DNA of 64,000 nucleotides from Cubamyces lactineus (taxonomy: Eukaryota; Basidiomycota; Agaricomycetes; Polyporales; Polyporaceae): the NCBI GenBank assembly GCA_022376465.1, contig JACDTU010000010.1:1364001-1428000 (forward strand). Reading direction: 5' to 3'. The notes under the pieces are model-generated. The model did no database searches. It was given only the letters and a program-made list of their open reading frames with translations, and was not told where the DNA came from. Shown piece by piece: positions 1-9,525 of this stretch; within the stretch, counting starts at the first letter, position 1, and the number at the start of each line of letters is the position of its first letter. The translations under genes and the position numbers were made by a program.

Positions 1-2
1 TG

Positions 3-758
3 GAAGGGGACAATATAAACTACTGGAAGGACATCACAATTCAGCGAGCTGAAGAGGAAATTAGACCGGGAGTCTATCGAGGATTTGACTCTTGGCCGGT
101 CTTCAAAAGGAATTTCCTGCTCGCATTTGCCCCAGTAGACGAGGTGGACGACTCTATGGTTAATCTCACGACAATACAGCTCAAGGACTACTCTTCAGTT
201 GATGAGTTCAATGCGAGGTTCATGGATCTAGCTCTCAAGGGAAAAATTCTGGACCCAGCAGCGCAACTGGCCCTGTACAGGAATGCGCTTCCAGAATATT
301 TACTTAAGAAGATATCCATGTCGTACCCTCCGCCGACGACCATTGAAGAGTGGATGACTAGGACTAAGGAGATCGACCATAGCTATCACCTTACGGAGAA
401 GATTTTGGCTAATCGCAGAGGACGCAAGGCCAAAACCTCGAAGACTAGGAAGAATGTCAAGACGGTTAATATCGAGGACGACTCGCTCGATATTAACAAG
501 CTCTCTGTCAAGGAGAGACAGGAGCTGCAAGACAAGGGACTATGTTTCCGGTGCAGGAAGCCGGGACATATTTCCAGAGACTGTCCTTCTAAACCTAAGA
601 AGCCCGGCAAACCCGTCAGTCGGAAGGTACGACAGGTTACCGACGAGGACTTAGAGGACGAGTCTGAGGAGATCTCAGACGAAGAGGACGAAGAGGACGA
701 AGAGGACAATATTTCTATTAACGCACTCAGGGCTACAGATTTTGAGACGGGTTTTTAG
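3..758 (+). CDS. gag: Gag polyprotein, C-terminal part (partial)
   Basis: The frame is open from base 3 to a TAG at 756-758; the first ATG, at 144, is internal, since the same protein sequence continues upstream in copy G1-C. Gag forms the cytoplasmic particle that packages element RNA. A CCHC zinc knuckle (CFRCRKPGHISRDC, C-x2-C-x4-H-x4-C) lies near base 545-585, preceded by a basic linker and followed by a strongly acidic Asp/Glu tail. The stop overlaps a -1 slippery heptamer leading into pol. The decayed G1-C copy suggests a full gag of roughly 900 residues, long for the family; only about 250 residues are in the window. Confidence 0.9.
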   Translation, partial: EGDNINYWKDITIQRAEEEIRPGVYRGFDSWPVFKRNFLLAFAPVDEVDDSMVNLTTIQLKDYSSVDEFNARFMDLALKGKILDPAAQLALYRNALPEYLLKKISMSYPPPTTIEEWMTRTKEIDHSYHLTEKILANRRGRKAKTSKTRKNVKTVNIEDDSLDINKLSVKERQELQDKGLCFRCRKPGHISRDCPSKPKKPGKPVSRKVRQVTDEDLEDESEEISDEEDEEDEEDNISINALRATDFETGF

Positions 759-3700
759 GCAGGCAAGCAGACTCGACGCCTGACTTGCCCAAGGAACTGC
801 ATGTAACTATTGTAACCAATACAGAGCGGAGACGCAGTGCTCTGCTGATACCCGGTTACATGCAGGTTCAGGACAAAGCCGTCGAAATCAAGGGGCTCAT
901 CGACACTGGTGCGGATGCCGTGATCGTCAATAAAAAGATTGTGGACAAGTACAATCTTCCGACAGTCAGACTACCGAAGACTCTGACTTTCCGGAACGCG
1001 GACGATAGCGTTAATAGCATGGGAACCATTACCCATCGGGTGGAGGGGACATTTAATCTACACGGGAAGAAGCTCCCAACAAATTGGTATGTGGCCGACA
1101 TTGGGCGGGACGATGTCTTATTCGGCATGCCATGGATCCGCAAGTACAATCCTAATATCGACTGGGAAAGTGGACGCATTACTTTCAAGTCAGATATTAT
1201 CAAGAAGCAGCAGCAGATCCATAAATACCAATGCGAGCACGACCCACCCGAAGGGATGCTGTGGAATTTCCCAGTAAAACCTCTAAATCAAGATCTGGTC
1301 GTATCGTTCGTACGTGCTATACCGGACGAGGACGACGCAGACCCAGACTCCGAAAGGCTTACATTTAATCCTTCGAGGGCCATCGAGCTATGGTACCGCA
1401 AGAAGAAAATCCGAAAGATTAATAAGTCTACGGAGATCGCTATAGCAGCGAAGAAAGACCAGAAGGAGAAGACCTTGGACGAAATCCTACCTGATTTTGT
1501 AAAGGACTATCGACAGGTCTTTGAGAAAAAGGCAGCAAGTAGATTTCCGCCCTCGAGACCATGGGACCATGCTATCGAATTCAAGAAGGACTTCGACCAT
1601 CATACCAAGGGGTCTTGGAGGAAAATCTACCCTCTGACCTATACGGAACGTATAGAACTCGACAAATTCATTGCGGAGAACCTCGAGAAGGGCTACATTC
1701 GAAAATCCAAGTCTCCACTAGCCTCGCCATTTTTCTTTGTCACCAAGAAGGATGGGAGTCTTCGACCTGTTCAAGACTACAGGGCTCTTAACGAGGGGAC
1801 TATCAAAAACGCATATCCCTTGCCGCTCATCAGCGACATCATTGACCGGCTGAAAGGGGCCACAATATTCACCAAGCTCGACGTGCGAGCAGGGTACAAT
1901 AATGTTCGCATCAAAGAGGGTGATGAGTGGAAAGCTGCGTTTATAACACCCAGCGGATTGTTCGAACCGACAGTCATGTTTTTTGGTTTGTGCAACGCAC
2001 CGGCCACATTCCAGAACATGATGAACGATCTCTTCCGGGACATGCTTCAGGAAGGATGGATGGTCATTTACATGGACGACATCCTGATATTCTCAGACAA
2101 TGTCGAGGACCATCACAAACGCACGCGAAGAGCTTTACAGCGACTTCAAGACAGTGATCTATTCCTCAAGGCGGAAAAATGCGAATTCGACAGACAAGAA
2201 GTCGAATTTCTAGGATCAATAATCCGGCCAGGGGTAGTCGCTATGGATCCAGTAAAGCTCAAGGCAATTATCGAGTGGGAACCACCGAAAACAGTCAAGC
2301 AGGTTCAGGCATTCCTAGGGTTCGGTAATTTCTACCGACGGTTCATTCGGGATTATTCAAAGATAGTCCGACCCCTCACGGAATTAACCAAGAAGGACCA
2401 GCCTTTTCTGTGGACCTCTGATTGTCAGAAAGCATTCAATACACTCAAGAAGCGGTTTACTGAAGAACCGATCCTACAAATCCCGGATCCGGAGAAACCA
2501 TTTCAGATTGAGTGCGATGCTTCTAAGGTCGCAACAGGTGCTGTACTACGACAGCAAGGAGAGGACGGACTATGGCATCCTTGTGCCTATTTGTCCAAGT
2601 CCTTTACTCCTGCGGAACGGAACTATCAGATTTATGATAGAGAATTGTTAGCCATTGTTCGAGCTCTCGAAGCATGGCGACATTTTTTGCAGGGTTCCCC
2701 ACACCCTACAGAAATCCTATCAGATCACAAAAATCTGACCTACTTCCGTACGGCGCAGAAGTTAAATCGCAGACAGGCGCGATGGCATTTATTCCTCTCG
2801 GAGTTCAACATCGTAATCAAGCACCAGCCCGGAAAATCCCTCACTCAAGCAGACGCCCTTTCTCGGAGATCAGGGCATGACGGGGGGGAAAATGACAACA
2901 AGGACGTCGTATTACTAGGGCCAGAACTTTTTGCCAAAGCTGTCAACGTTGAGCTACAAGAGCGCATCCGTGATAGCAAGCTACGGGACAACTCGGTAGT
3001 AGAGTACATTACTCTAAAAGGAAAGGCTACCAAACGCCCAGAGTTCGGCAAACCAGAAGATTGGTCCGACGACGACGGAATACTCCTGTACAAGAACAGA
3101 GTATACGTTCCACCAGATAATCAATTGTATCGTGATATAGTCAAGATGCATCACGACGCACCGATTATGGGACACCCAGGAGTCCAGAAAACCTATGATC
3201 TGGTTAAACGGGAATATATGTGGCCAGGCATGCGGAAATTCATCGCGCAATATGTCAAAGGTTGCGCCGCTTGCCAAACAAGCAAGGTCAATACGCATCC
3301 CATTAAACCAGGCTTAATTCCCATTCAACACAGTGGGGATACTAGGCCTTTCCGGACAATTACCATGGATTATATCACCGATCTACCAGAATCGGATGGT
3401 TTTAATGCCGTCCAAGTGGTAGTCGACCATGATGTATCCAAAGCAGCGGTATTTTCCCCTTGCACCAAGAATATTACGGCAGAAGGAGCCATGGATATTC
3501 TGCAAAGGGATGTGTATCGCAGATTCGGACTACCTGCGAAGGTCATCTCGGATCGGGGGCCGCAATTCATATCCAAGGCATTCAAAGAACTACACAATAG
3601 CCTCGGAATTGAAACGGCACTCAGCACGGCCTACCATCCTCAGACAGATGGGGAAACGGAGCGAGTAAATCAAGAACTCGACTTAGCACTTCGGCTCTAC

Positions 3701-4408
3701 TGTGCTAACAATCCGGAGAACTGGGCCAAACTGCTGCCTCAATTCGAATTCGCGCACAATCAGCGGACACACTCTGTCACGGGAAAATCCCCGTTTGAGC
3801 TACTCTACGGGTTTCAGCCAGAGGCCGTTGGGACAGTCCGAACCACCCCAAAGCATCCAAGTACGGAGCAGAGGCTTCAAAGTCTTCAGGAAGCCAGGGA
3901 GAATACAATAGCGGCGCATGCGCAGGCCGCCGCAGCTATGTCAAGAAGGCTCCCCGCTGCGCAAGTTCCGCTGAAGCTCGGAGACAAGGTTCTTCTCGAT
4001 ACAAAGAACCTCAGGCTTCCATATGTCTCCAGGAAGTTGATTCCAAAACGAGTGGGACCGTTCACCATCGTCAAGGTCTTGGGACCGGTTACATTTAAGT
4101 TAAAGCTTCCGGAGAAATGGAAGATACACCCCGTCTTCCACGTAGCGCTACTTACCCCGTACCACACAACTAAGGAGCACGGACCAGACTATGTCCGACC
4201 TCCACCGATTCCCACTCCTGAATCAACTGAAGGAGAGGAATGGGAGGTAGAAGCAATTCTGAGCCACCGCACTAGAGGTACCCAAAAGCAGTATCTAGTG
4301 GCTTGGAAGGGCTGGCCCGCATCGGAAAATTCTTGGGAACCAGAAAGACATCTCAAGAACGCGCAGTCGATCTTGCGCAACTATAAGAAGAGGCACAAGT
4401 TGTCGTGA
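746..4408 (+). CDS. pol: Pol polyprotein: protease, reverse transcriptase, RNase H, integrase, chromodomain
   Basis: An uninterrupted reading frame. Counting residues from base 785: aspartic protease DTG at about 40-42; RT with the YMDD active site at 429-432; RNase H beginning near 570 ([14 protein letters not shown]); integrase HHCC zinc domain near 788-835 (H..H ending CAAC); integrase core Asp near 861, Asp near 922 (ISDRG) and Glu near 958 (DGETERVNQ); C-terminal chromodomain near 1147-1200 (YLVAWKGWP..NSWEP). Chromodomains direct integration to marked chromatin in chromoviruses. Pol is entered by the -1 shift from gag; it has no obvious ATG at its start. All catalytic motifs look intact, so this copy could be functional. 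Confidence 0.95.
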   Translation, partial: DGFLGRQADSTPDLPKELHVTIVTNTERRRSALLIPGYMQVQDKAVEIKGLIDTGADAVIVNKKIVDKYNLPTVRLPKTLTFRNADDSVNSMGTITHRVEGTFNLHGKKLPTNWYVADIGRDDVLFGMPWIRKYNPNIDWESGRITFKSDIIKKQQQIHKYQCEHDPPEGMLWNFPVKPLNQDLVVSFVRAIPDEDDADPDSERLTFNPSRAIELWYRKKKIRKINKSTEIAIAAKKDQKEKTLDEILPDFVKDYRQVFEKKAASRFPPSRPWDHAIEFKKDFDHHTKGSWRKIYPLTYTERIELDKFIAENLEKGYIRKSKSPLASPFFFVTKKDGSLRPVQDYRALNEGTIKNAYPLPLISDIIDRLKGATIFTKLDVRAGYNNVRIKEGDEWKAAFITPSGLFEPTVMFFGLCNAPATFQNMMNDLFRDMLQEGWMVIYMDDILIFSDNVEDHHKRTRRALQRLQDSDLFLKAEKCEFDRQEVEFLGSIIRPGVVAMDPVKLKAIIEWEPPKTVKQVQAFLGFGNFYRRFIRDYSKIVRPLTELTKKDQPFLWTSDCQKAFNTLKKRFTEEPILQIPDPEKPFQIECDASKVATGAVLRQQGEDGLWHPCAYLSKSFTPAERNYQIYDRELLAIVRALEAWRHFLQGSPHPTEILSDHKNLTYFRTAQKLNRRQARWHLFLSEFNIVIKHQPGKSLTQADALSRRSGHDGGENDNKDVVLLGPELFAKAVNVELQERIRDSKLRDNSVVEYITLKGKATKRPEFGKPEDWSDDDGILLYKNRVYVPPDNQLYRDIVKMHHDAPIMGHPGVQKTYDLVKREYMWPGMRKFIAQYVKGCAACQTSKVNTHPIKPGLIPIQHSGDTRPFRTITMDYITDLPESDGFNAVQVVVDHDVSKAAVFSPCTKNITAEGAMDILQRDVYRRFGLPAKVISDRGPQFISKAFKELHNSLGIETALSTAYHPQTDGETERVNQELDLALRLYCANNPENWAKLLPQFEFAHNQRTHSVTGKSPFELLYGFQPEAVGTVRTTPKHPSTEQRLQSLQEARENTIAAHAQAAAAMSRRLPAAQVPLKLGDKVLLDTKNLRLPYVSRKLIPKRVGPFTIVKVLGPVTFKLKLPEKWKIHPVFHVALLTPYHTTKEHGPDYVRPPPIPTPESTEGEEWEVEAILSHRTRGTQKQYLVAWKGWPASENSWEPERHLKNAQSILRNYKKRHKLS
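749..789 (+). promoter_or_regulatory. Programmed -1 ribosomal frameshift site (gag to pol)
   Basis: Bases 749-755 read G GGT TTT in the gag frame, a canonical X-XXY-YYZ slippery heptamer, followed at once by the gag TAG at 756-758. Shifting back one base gives GGG TTT TTA GGC, which is the open pol frame (open from 746). Six bases downstream, GGCAAG (762-767) can pair with CTTGCC (784-789) around a 16-nt loop, a plausible stimulatory hairpin. Copy G1-C has the weaker AGGTTTT at the same place. The motif and frames are seen; its use is inferred. Confidence 0.75.
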
Positions 4409-4475
4409 AGGACTCAACCCACTCCTCACCCAATATCTCTTCGAATTTTCTGAACAAATTTCTCCTCTATTCACT

Positions 4476-5771
4476 ATGGTCTACACCAACACTCGTCTTA
4501 CTGGTCGTCGTTTCTCTGAGGCGACTCGTCGCAACATTCCCCGTCCCCCCAACTTCATTAGGGCACGGCGCACTGTTTTCTACAACCATCTTCCCCGACA
4601 CACCGTCTCGTGCAACGACGAGGGCACCCTCGCCGATCGTGTCGGCTGGGTCATCGTGCACCCCGACCTCTACAGCCATGTCGAGGCCCGTATTGCCCAT
4701 CTTCCTGAGGTCAAGGACCTCATCGACGTCTACCGCGCTCTCGCCAGGGCCGCCCCCTCTTACTCTGTTCTCATCAAACACAACCAGAGAACGTCGGCGC
4801 CCAAGTCCGAGAAGAAGAAGGTAGTTCAAGTTGCGAGCGAGGCCTATCAGGCAGTGGTTCAAGCGGCAGAGAAAGTAATTTCTATGCTCGCTAACCCTCA
4901 GGTCGCGGGAGCACTCTCGGACCTGATGCCCCTGCGTAACCAACACGGTACGCATAGTTGGGGGCATGTCTTTTGGCCGCAACGCCTCGATGACTACCCG
5001 CAAGCTATCGAGGTCGATTCTTCGGATGAGGAAGAAGACGAGGACGAGGTACGCTCGGATGGTGGATGGTCCATTCCCTCGACTGACCCTTGGAAGGTTT
5101 CCACTCCTGATCCTGAGGAGGAAGCCATCAAATGGGGTCCGACTTCAGTTGAGGGGTCGACCCCGACCCTATCCTCCTCAAGTTCTGACTCCTCCTATTC
5201 GGAAGTCGAGTCTTTCGACTTACTCCCTGAGCTCGAACAACTAGAGCTTAGCACGATCGACGAGCTCTCGGAAGAGGAGTTCCACGAAGCCCTGAAAGTC
5301 GCAGTAAGGGCCCCTTCCCCGCCTCCTCCTCCCCCGACTACGATCACCAAGCACGTCGAGGAACCCCATGGACGATGCGGTTTCTTTCGTGGAACCGGAG
5401 AAGATCGGTTCGGATACATCAACTCTCGAGGCGACATTTTCATGGTCCCCAACAGTTCCTTCGGCATCTCTGACGTTCGGATCATGGTCGCATACCATCT
5501 CCGATGGCCGGAAGCTTCAGTCAGGACCACCCAAGCCGCCTCCCTACTCATCGACGATGTCATCGCCCGGCGTGGAAATTACCCCGCCTTCAAGGTCGAC
5601 GCTGAACGCATCGCGACTACTTATCGCGAGGCTTTAGGCATGTCGGCGGCAGAGACTGCTCAATGGGACTGCATTCGAGCAGTAGGTAGCGATGCGGAGC
5701 TCGTCCAGATCTCCCTGGATGTCTTCCGTCCTGAGGTCGTCGAGAGAAACAATGCTATCGTTCACCTCTAA
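4476..5771 (+). CDS. Extra sense ORF (ORF3) downstream of pol, function unknown
   Basis: This 431-aa ORF starts at the ATG 68 bases after the pol stop and ends 34 bases before the 3' LTR. I recognise no domain. The N-terminus is basic (start MVYTNTRLTGRR). The middle is acidic and Ser/Pro-rich, with Asp/Glu runs and a Pro stretch near residue 285-290. The C-terminal ~140 residues look globular and are the best conserved part in the G1-B and G1-C copies. There is no signal peptide or membrane segment, so despite its position after pol it is not env-like. Preservation of frame in this copy and alignable remnants in two others show that it belongs to the family. An accessory role is only a guess. 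Confidence 0.8.
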   Translation: MVYTNTRLTGRRFSEATRRNIPRPPNFIRARRTVFYNHLPRHTVSCNDEGTLADRVGWVIVHPDLYSHVEARIAHLPEVKDLIDVYRALARAAPSYSVLIKHNQRTSAPKSEKKKVVQVASEAYQAVVQAAEKVISMLANPQVAGALSDLMPLRNQHGTHSWGHVFWPQRLDDYPQAIEVDSSDEEEDEDEVRSDGGWSIPSTDPWKVSTPDPEEEAIKWGPTSVEGSTPTLSSSSSDSSYSEVESFDLLPELEQLELSTIDELSEEEFHEALKVAVRAPSPPPPPPTTITKHVEEPHGRCGFFRGTGEDRFGYINSRGDIFMVPNSSFGISDVRIMVAYHLRWPEASVRTTQAASLLIDDVIARRGNYPAFKVDAERIATTYREALGMSAAETAQWDCIRAVGSDAELVQISLDVFRPEVVERNNAIVHL

Positions 5772-5787
5772 GGTCGAGGACGACCTT
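5770..5787 (+). other. Perfect 7-bp hairpin at ORF3 end
   Basis: AAGGTCG-AGGA-CGACCTT forms a perfect stem with a 4-nt loop, overlapping the ORF3 stop and abutting the polypurine tract. It is kept in both minus-strand G1 copies (about 7241-7258 and 43127-43144), although flanking sequence has diverged. It could mark the 3' RNA region or help RNase H leave the polypurine primer; the role is inferred. Confidence 0.55.
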
Positions 5788-5805
5788 CAGCGGAGGGGGA
5801 GCTGA
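5788..5805 (+). other. Polypurine tract of G1-A
   Basis: The purine-rich run GCGGAGGGGGAG ends a few bases before the LTR, where the plus-strand DNA primer of LTR retroelements is expected. The same run, as its complement, lies beside the 3' LTRs of G1-B (from 7224) and G1-C (from 43110). Confidence 0.8.
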
Positions 5806-6355
5806 TGTTACGAATGTACAATAGGTATTGCGACGTCTCGACGAACTGGTAACGGTTTCTAGTACTTACTCTGTACGATACAAGTATGGTAGGCTCTGGG
5901 ACTCCAGCTACGATTGTATATGGCGGATTCTATGGAACAGTCTCGTATTATCTAGGATGCTCTAGGACTTTCCATGCACAGTTACTTCTGCACAGTGCAC
6001 AGTCGCTTCCGCGCAGTGCACAGCGCTTCTGCACAGTACACAGCAGCACTGCCACAGTGTTACTAGGTTCGACTAGCGCTGACTACTACGCACCAGAAAG
6101 TCCTTGTATACGCTAGAACGTTCCGTCTACAGGCTGGTATACATGTATATAAGAGGCGACGCCATAGAGCGACCCTCAGCTTTCAGTCTCTTCGCGAAAT
6201 ACGACTTTGGTTGCTCGTTAACTCGCTCTCAACTGCAAACACTACTACGCGCTTATCTTCGACAAGCTAGGGCTAGTAGCTGAATAGATACAAGCTCTCT
6301 ATTCATTGACGTCTTAAGGCTTGATAGTTTAAGAGTCACGCTCGAAAGCGTAACA
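5806..6355 (+). repeat. 3' LTR of G1-A (550 bp)
   Basis: Starts TGTTACG and ends CGTAACA, a perfect 7-bp terminal inverted pair. The start is fixed by the polypurine tract and by alignment with the inverted LTRs at 6693-7223 and 42579-43109 (531 bp each). U3 carries three ~20-bp imperfect repeats at 5985-6047 built on CTTCTGCACAGT. A TATA box lies at 6146-6152. Confidence 0.92.
6146..6189 (+). promoter_or_regulatory. LTR promoter: TATA box and predicted transcript 5' end / self-primer
   Basis: TATATAA at 6146-6152 is followed 32 bases from its start by AGCTTTCAGTCT (6178-6189). That 12-mer is the exact complement of the primer-binding site just inside the 5' LTRs of G1-B and G1-C. This is the arrangement expected if the first bases of the element RNA fold back to prime reverse transcription, as known for Tf1 of fission yeast. 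The sequences are seen; the start site is inferred. Confidence 0.75.
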
Positions 6356-6692
6356 CAGTTCCCTATGTGGATGATCTTCTCTCTGTGCTTGACCAAGGCC
6401 TTTCCTTGAGTCAAATCTCTACCCAAACTGGTGTCCACACCTCTACAATCAGCAAGATTAGTTCCAAACTCCGTTTCTACCTTCCAAAGTCCAAGGGAGG
6501 CTGTCCACCCAAGCTTTCTTCCACCACCATCAACTATGCACAGCGCCTTATCTGCTCTGGAGAAGCTGATACAGCTGTGGATGTCCACAAAAAGTTGGAG
6601 GATGTCTGCACAAAGCCAGTCTCCACTCAAACGGTGCGTCACCATCTCAAGAAGCATGGAATGAAGGCCGTTGTGAAGTGTAAACGCCCGCT
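6356..6692 (+). pseudogene. Tc1/mariner-like transposase N-terminal fragment
   Basis: Encodes two helix-turn-helix-like units (QISTQTGVHTSTISKI and, further on, VSTQTVRHHLKKHGMK) separated by GCPPKLS, the paired-type DNA-binding region of Tc1-like transposases. It is nearly identical from about 6372 to the fragment at 42258-42578, which keeps the start codon and 5' terminus. Here the 5' end is lost against the G1-A LTR. The 3' part, with the DDE/D catalytic domain, is cut off at 6692 by the G1-B LTR, so it is inactive. Confidence 0.75.
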
Positions 6693-7223
6693 TGTTACGC
6701 TTTCTAGCGTGACTCTTAAACTATCAAGCCTGAAGATGTCAATGAATAGAGAGCTTGTTTCTATTCAATTACTAGCCCTAGCTTTTCAAAGATAAGCGCA
6801 TAGTAACTTGTTCAGTTGAAAGTGAGTTAACGAGCAATCCGAGTTCGTAATTCGTGAAGAGACTGAAAGCTAAGGGTCGCTCTGTGGCGTCGCCTCTTAT
6901 ATACATATACAGAGACCAAAGAGAGGAATGTTCTAGCGTATTCAAGGACTTTCTAGTACGTCGTAGTCAGTGCTAGATGAACCTAGTACCACTGTGGCAG
7001 TGCTGCTGTGCACTGCGGGCAGCTGCGCAGAAGCGACTGTGCACCCCTATATGGTAAGTATAGAGTAAGTGCTAGAAAGTCCTGGCTAAAACGAGAACGT
7101 TCCTCTCCTAAAGAACCGTAGCTACAATCCTAGAGCTCGCCATATCCATATCGTACAGGGAACGTAGCACAAGTCCATGACTAATTGTAAAGTTTGTAAA
7201 CAGCCTATCGTACATTCGTAATA
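6693..7223 (-). repeat. 3' LTR of G1-B (531 bp)
   Basis: Starts TGTTACGC and ends CGTAATA (mutated from CGTAACA), followed directly by the complement of the polypurine tract. It is essentially identical to 42579-43109. It differs from its partner LTR at 16584-17114 at about ten of the first 80 bases, so the two LTRs are not a fresh pair. Confidence 0.9.
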
Positions 7224-7257
7224 TCAGCTCCCCCTCCGCTGAAGGTCGTCCTCGACC

Positions 7258-8550
7258 TTAGAGATCCAATATAGTGTTAGGGTTTCTCTCAACAACCTCT
7301 GGGCGATCAACGTCCAAAGAGATGTTAATGAGATCAGCTTTGTTACCCACTACCTGAATACGGTCCCACGGCGTACACTCCGTTGTCGACATACCTATAG
7401 CTTGGCGGTAAGTCGTCGGAATGTGTTCTGCTTTGATCTTGAAAGCAGGAAAATTCCCCCTTCGAGCGATGACATCATCGATGAGAAGGGAAGCTGCCTT
7501 GGTAGTCCTAACTGAAGCCTCTGGCCACCGAAGATGGTAGAAAGCCATGATTTGGGTGACCAAAGTGCTAAAAGAGTCGTTGGGGACCATGAAGATGTTG
7601 CCATTGTAGTTGATGTAACTGGGTTGATCTTCTCCAGTTCCTCGAAAGAAAACACATCACCGGTGAGAACCCTCGACATTCTTGAGAAGAGTAGTCAGAA
7701 AAGGGGGAGGAGGAGAGGGAGCCCTAACAGCGACCTTGAGGGTGTCATGGAACTCCTCTTCTGAAAGTTTGTTGATGGTGCTGAGCTCAAGATGATTGAG
7801 CTCTGGGAGTAAGTCAAAAGACTCGACCTCAGAGCAAGGCGAGTCGGAATGAGAAGAGACAAGGGAGGGAGTGGACTCCTCAACCGGAGTCAGACCCCAC
7901 TTGATAGCCTCCTCCTCAGGGTTGGGGGTGGAGACCTTCCAAGGGTCTGTTAAAGGAGTGGACCATCCTCCAGAGTGCTCCTCATCCTTGTCTTCATCCT
8001 CATCCGAGGACTCTGCTCTGAAAGGCTTCTGGTAGTTGTCGAGATGCGTAGGCCCGAAAATGTGCCCCCAGTTTTGAGTACTATGCTGGTTGCGAAGTGG
8101 CATAAGATCCGAGAGAACCCCTGTGACCTGGGGGTTAGCAAGCATAGAAATGACTTTCTCTGCCGCATGGATCACCGCTTGGTAGGCCTCGCTTGCGACC
8201 TGAACCACCTTCTTCTCTGACTTGGGTGCCTGCATTCTCTTGTTGTACTTGAGGAGAACAGCGTACGAGGGAGTGGCCCTAGCCAGAGCGCGGTAGACGT
8301 CGATGAGGTCTTTAACCTCGGGGAGATGGGAGACCCTAGCCTCGACATGGCTGTAGAGGTCGGGATGGATGATAACCCAGCCAATGCGATCGGCGAGGGT
8401 ACCTTCGTCGTGGATAGAAACCGTGTGTCAGGGAAGATGATTGTAGAACACCGTTCGCCGTTCACGAATAAAATTGGGAGGGCGAGGGATGTGACGTCTC
8501 GAGCCCTCAGTGAAGTGACGTTCAGTGAGACGAGTACGAGTGTAGACCAT
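7258..8550 (-). pseudogene. ORF3 of G1-B, disabled by two TGA stops
   Basis: Aligns with the intact ORF3 of G1-A (4476-5771) from the start codon (8548-8550) to the end, in one frame. Two in-frame TGA codons interrupt it at 8428-8430 and 7657-7659; the G1-A codons at both places are CGA. Function of the intact protein is unknown. Confidence 0.8.
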
Positions 8551-8616
8551 TGTGAAGTTATGAGAATTGTTGAGAAAATTCGAAGAAATATTTGAGAGGG
8601 AAGTGCGTTGACTCTT

Positions 8617-9525
8617 TCACCGCAACTTGTGCCTCTTCTTATAGTTGCGCAGGACCGTCTGTGCATTCTTGAGATGCTTTTCTGGCTCCCAAGAATTTTC
8701 CGATGCGGGCCAACCCTTCCAAGCCACGAGATACTGCTTTTGGGTACCTCTAGTGTGGTGACTTAGGATCGCCTCTACCTCCCATTCCTCCCCTTCAGTC
8801 GACTCTGGGGTTGGAACTGGTGGAGGTCGGATGTAGTCTGGGCTGTGCTCCTTTGGTGTGTGGTACAGAGTGAGTAGTGCTGCGTGGAAGACAGGGTGTA
8901 TCTTCCATGTCTCCGGAAGTTTTAATTTGAATGTGACCAGTCCCAAGACCTTGACTATTGTGAATGGTCCCACCTGTTTTGGAATTAACTTCCTGGAGGC
9001 ATATGGGTGCCTGAGATTCTTTGTGTCGAGAAGAACCTTGTCTCCTTGCTTCAGCGGTACTTGAGCAGCAGGGAGCCTTTTTGACATTGCTGCAGCCGCT
9101 TGAGCATGCGCAGTGATTGTATTCTCCCTGGCTTCTTGAAGACTTTGAAGCCTCTGCTCCATACTTGGATGCTTTGGGGTTGCTCTGACTGTCCCAATGG
9201 CCTCTGGCTGAAATCTGTAGAGGAGTTCAAAAGGGGATTTTCCCGTGACAGAGTGTGTCCGCTGATTATGCGCAAATTCAAATTGAGGCAGCAGTTTGGC
9301 CCAGGTATCTGGATTGTTAGCACAGTAGAGTCGAAGTGCTAAGTCAAGTTCTTGATTGACTCGTTCTGTTTGCGGATGATAGGCCGTACTGAGCGCAGTT
9401 TCGATTTCTAGGCTGTTGTGTAATTCTTTGAATGCCTTGGAGACAAATTGTGGTCCTCAATCCAAAATAATTTTTGCGGGTAATCCAAACCTGCGATATA
9501 CATCTCTTTGCAGAATATCCATGGC
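8617..9525 (-). pseudogene. Pol remnant of G1-B: integrase C-terminus and chromodomain
   Basis: Carries the integrase core tail, the GPFTIVKVLG..VTFKLKLP linker and the chromodomain (YLVAWKGWPASENSWEP), matching the C-terminal ~300 residues of G1-A pol. It ends abruptly at 9525, where the G2-A LTR begins inside integrase, and the reading frame shifts near 9160. PR, RT and RNase H are missing from this copy. Confidence 0.85.

Larger units (their letters stand above)
1..6355 (+). mobile_element. Ty3/gypsy retrotransposon G1-A, 3' part (left end outside window)
   Basis: The order gag, pol (PR-RT-RH-INT-chromodomain), an extra sense ORF, a polypurine tract and an LTR is that of a chromovirus-type Ty3/gypsy element with one added 3' ORF. 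The 5' LTR and gag N-terminus lie left of the window. All three visible ORFs are open, so this is the best preserved G1 copy here; two further copies (6693-17114 and 42579-51223) are on the opposite strand and full of stops. The target-site duplication cannot be checked because the left end is missing. Confidence 0.93.

Noticed and set aside
4476..5771. ORF3 as an envelope gene
   Set aside because: Position after pol invites it, but there is no signal peptide, membrane segment or glycoprotein-like cysteine pattern.
8172..8666. 164-codon minus-strand frame and its twin at 44058-44552
   Set aside because: It is a shifted frame of ORF3; G1-A has the same shadow at 4405-4824 while the real ORF3 is intact.
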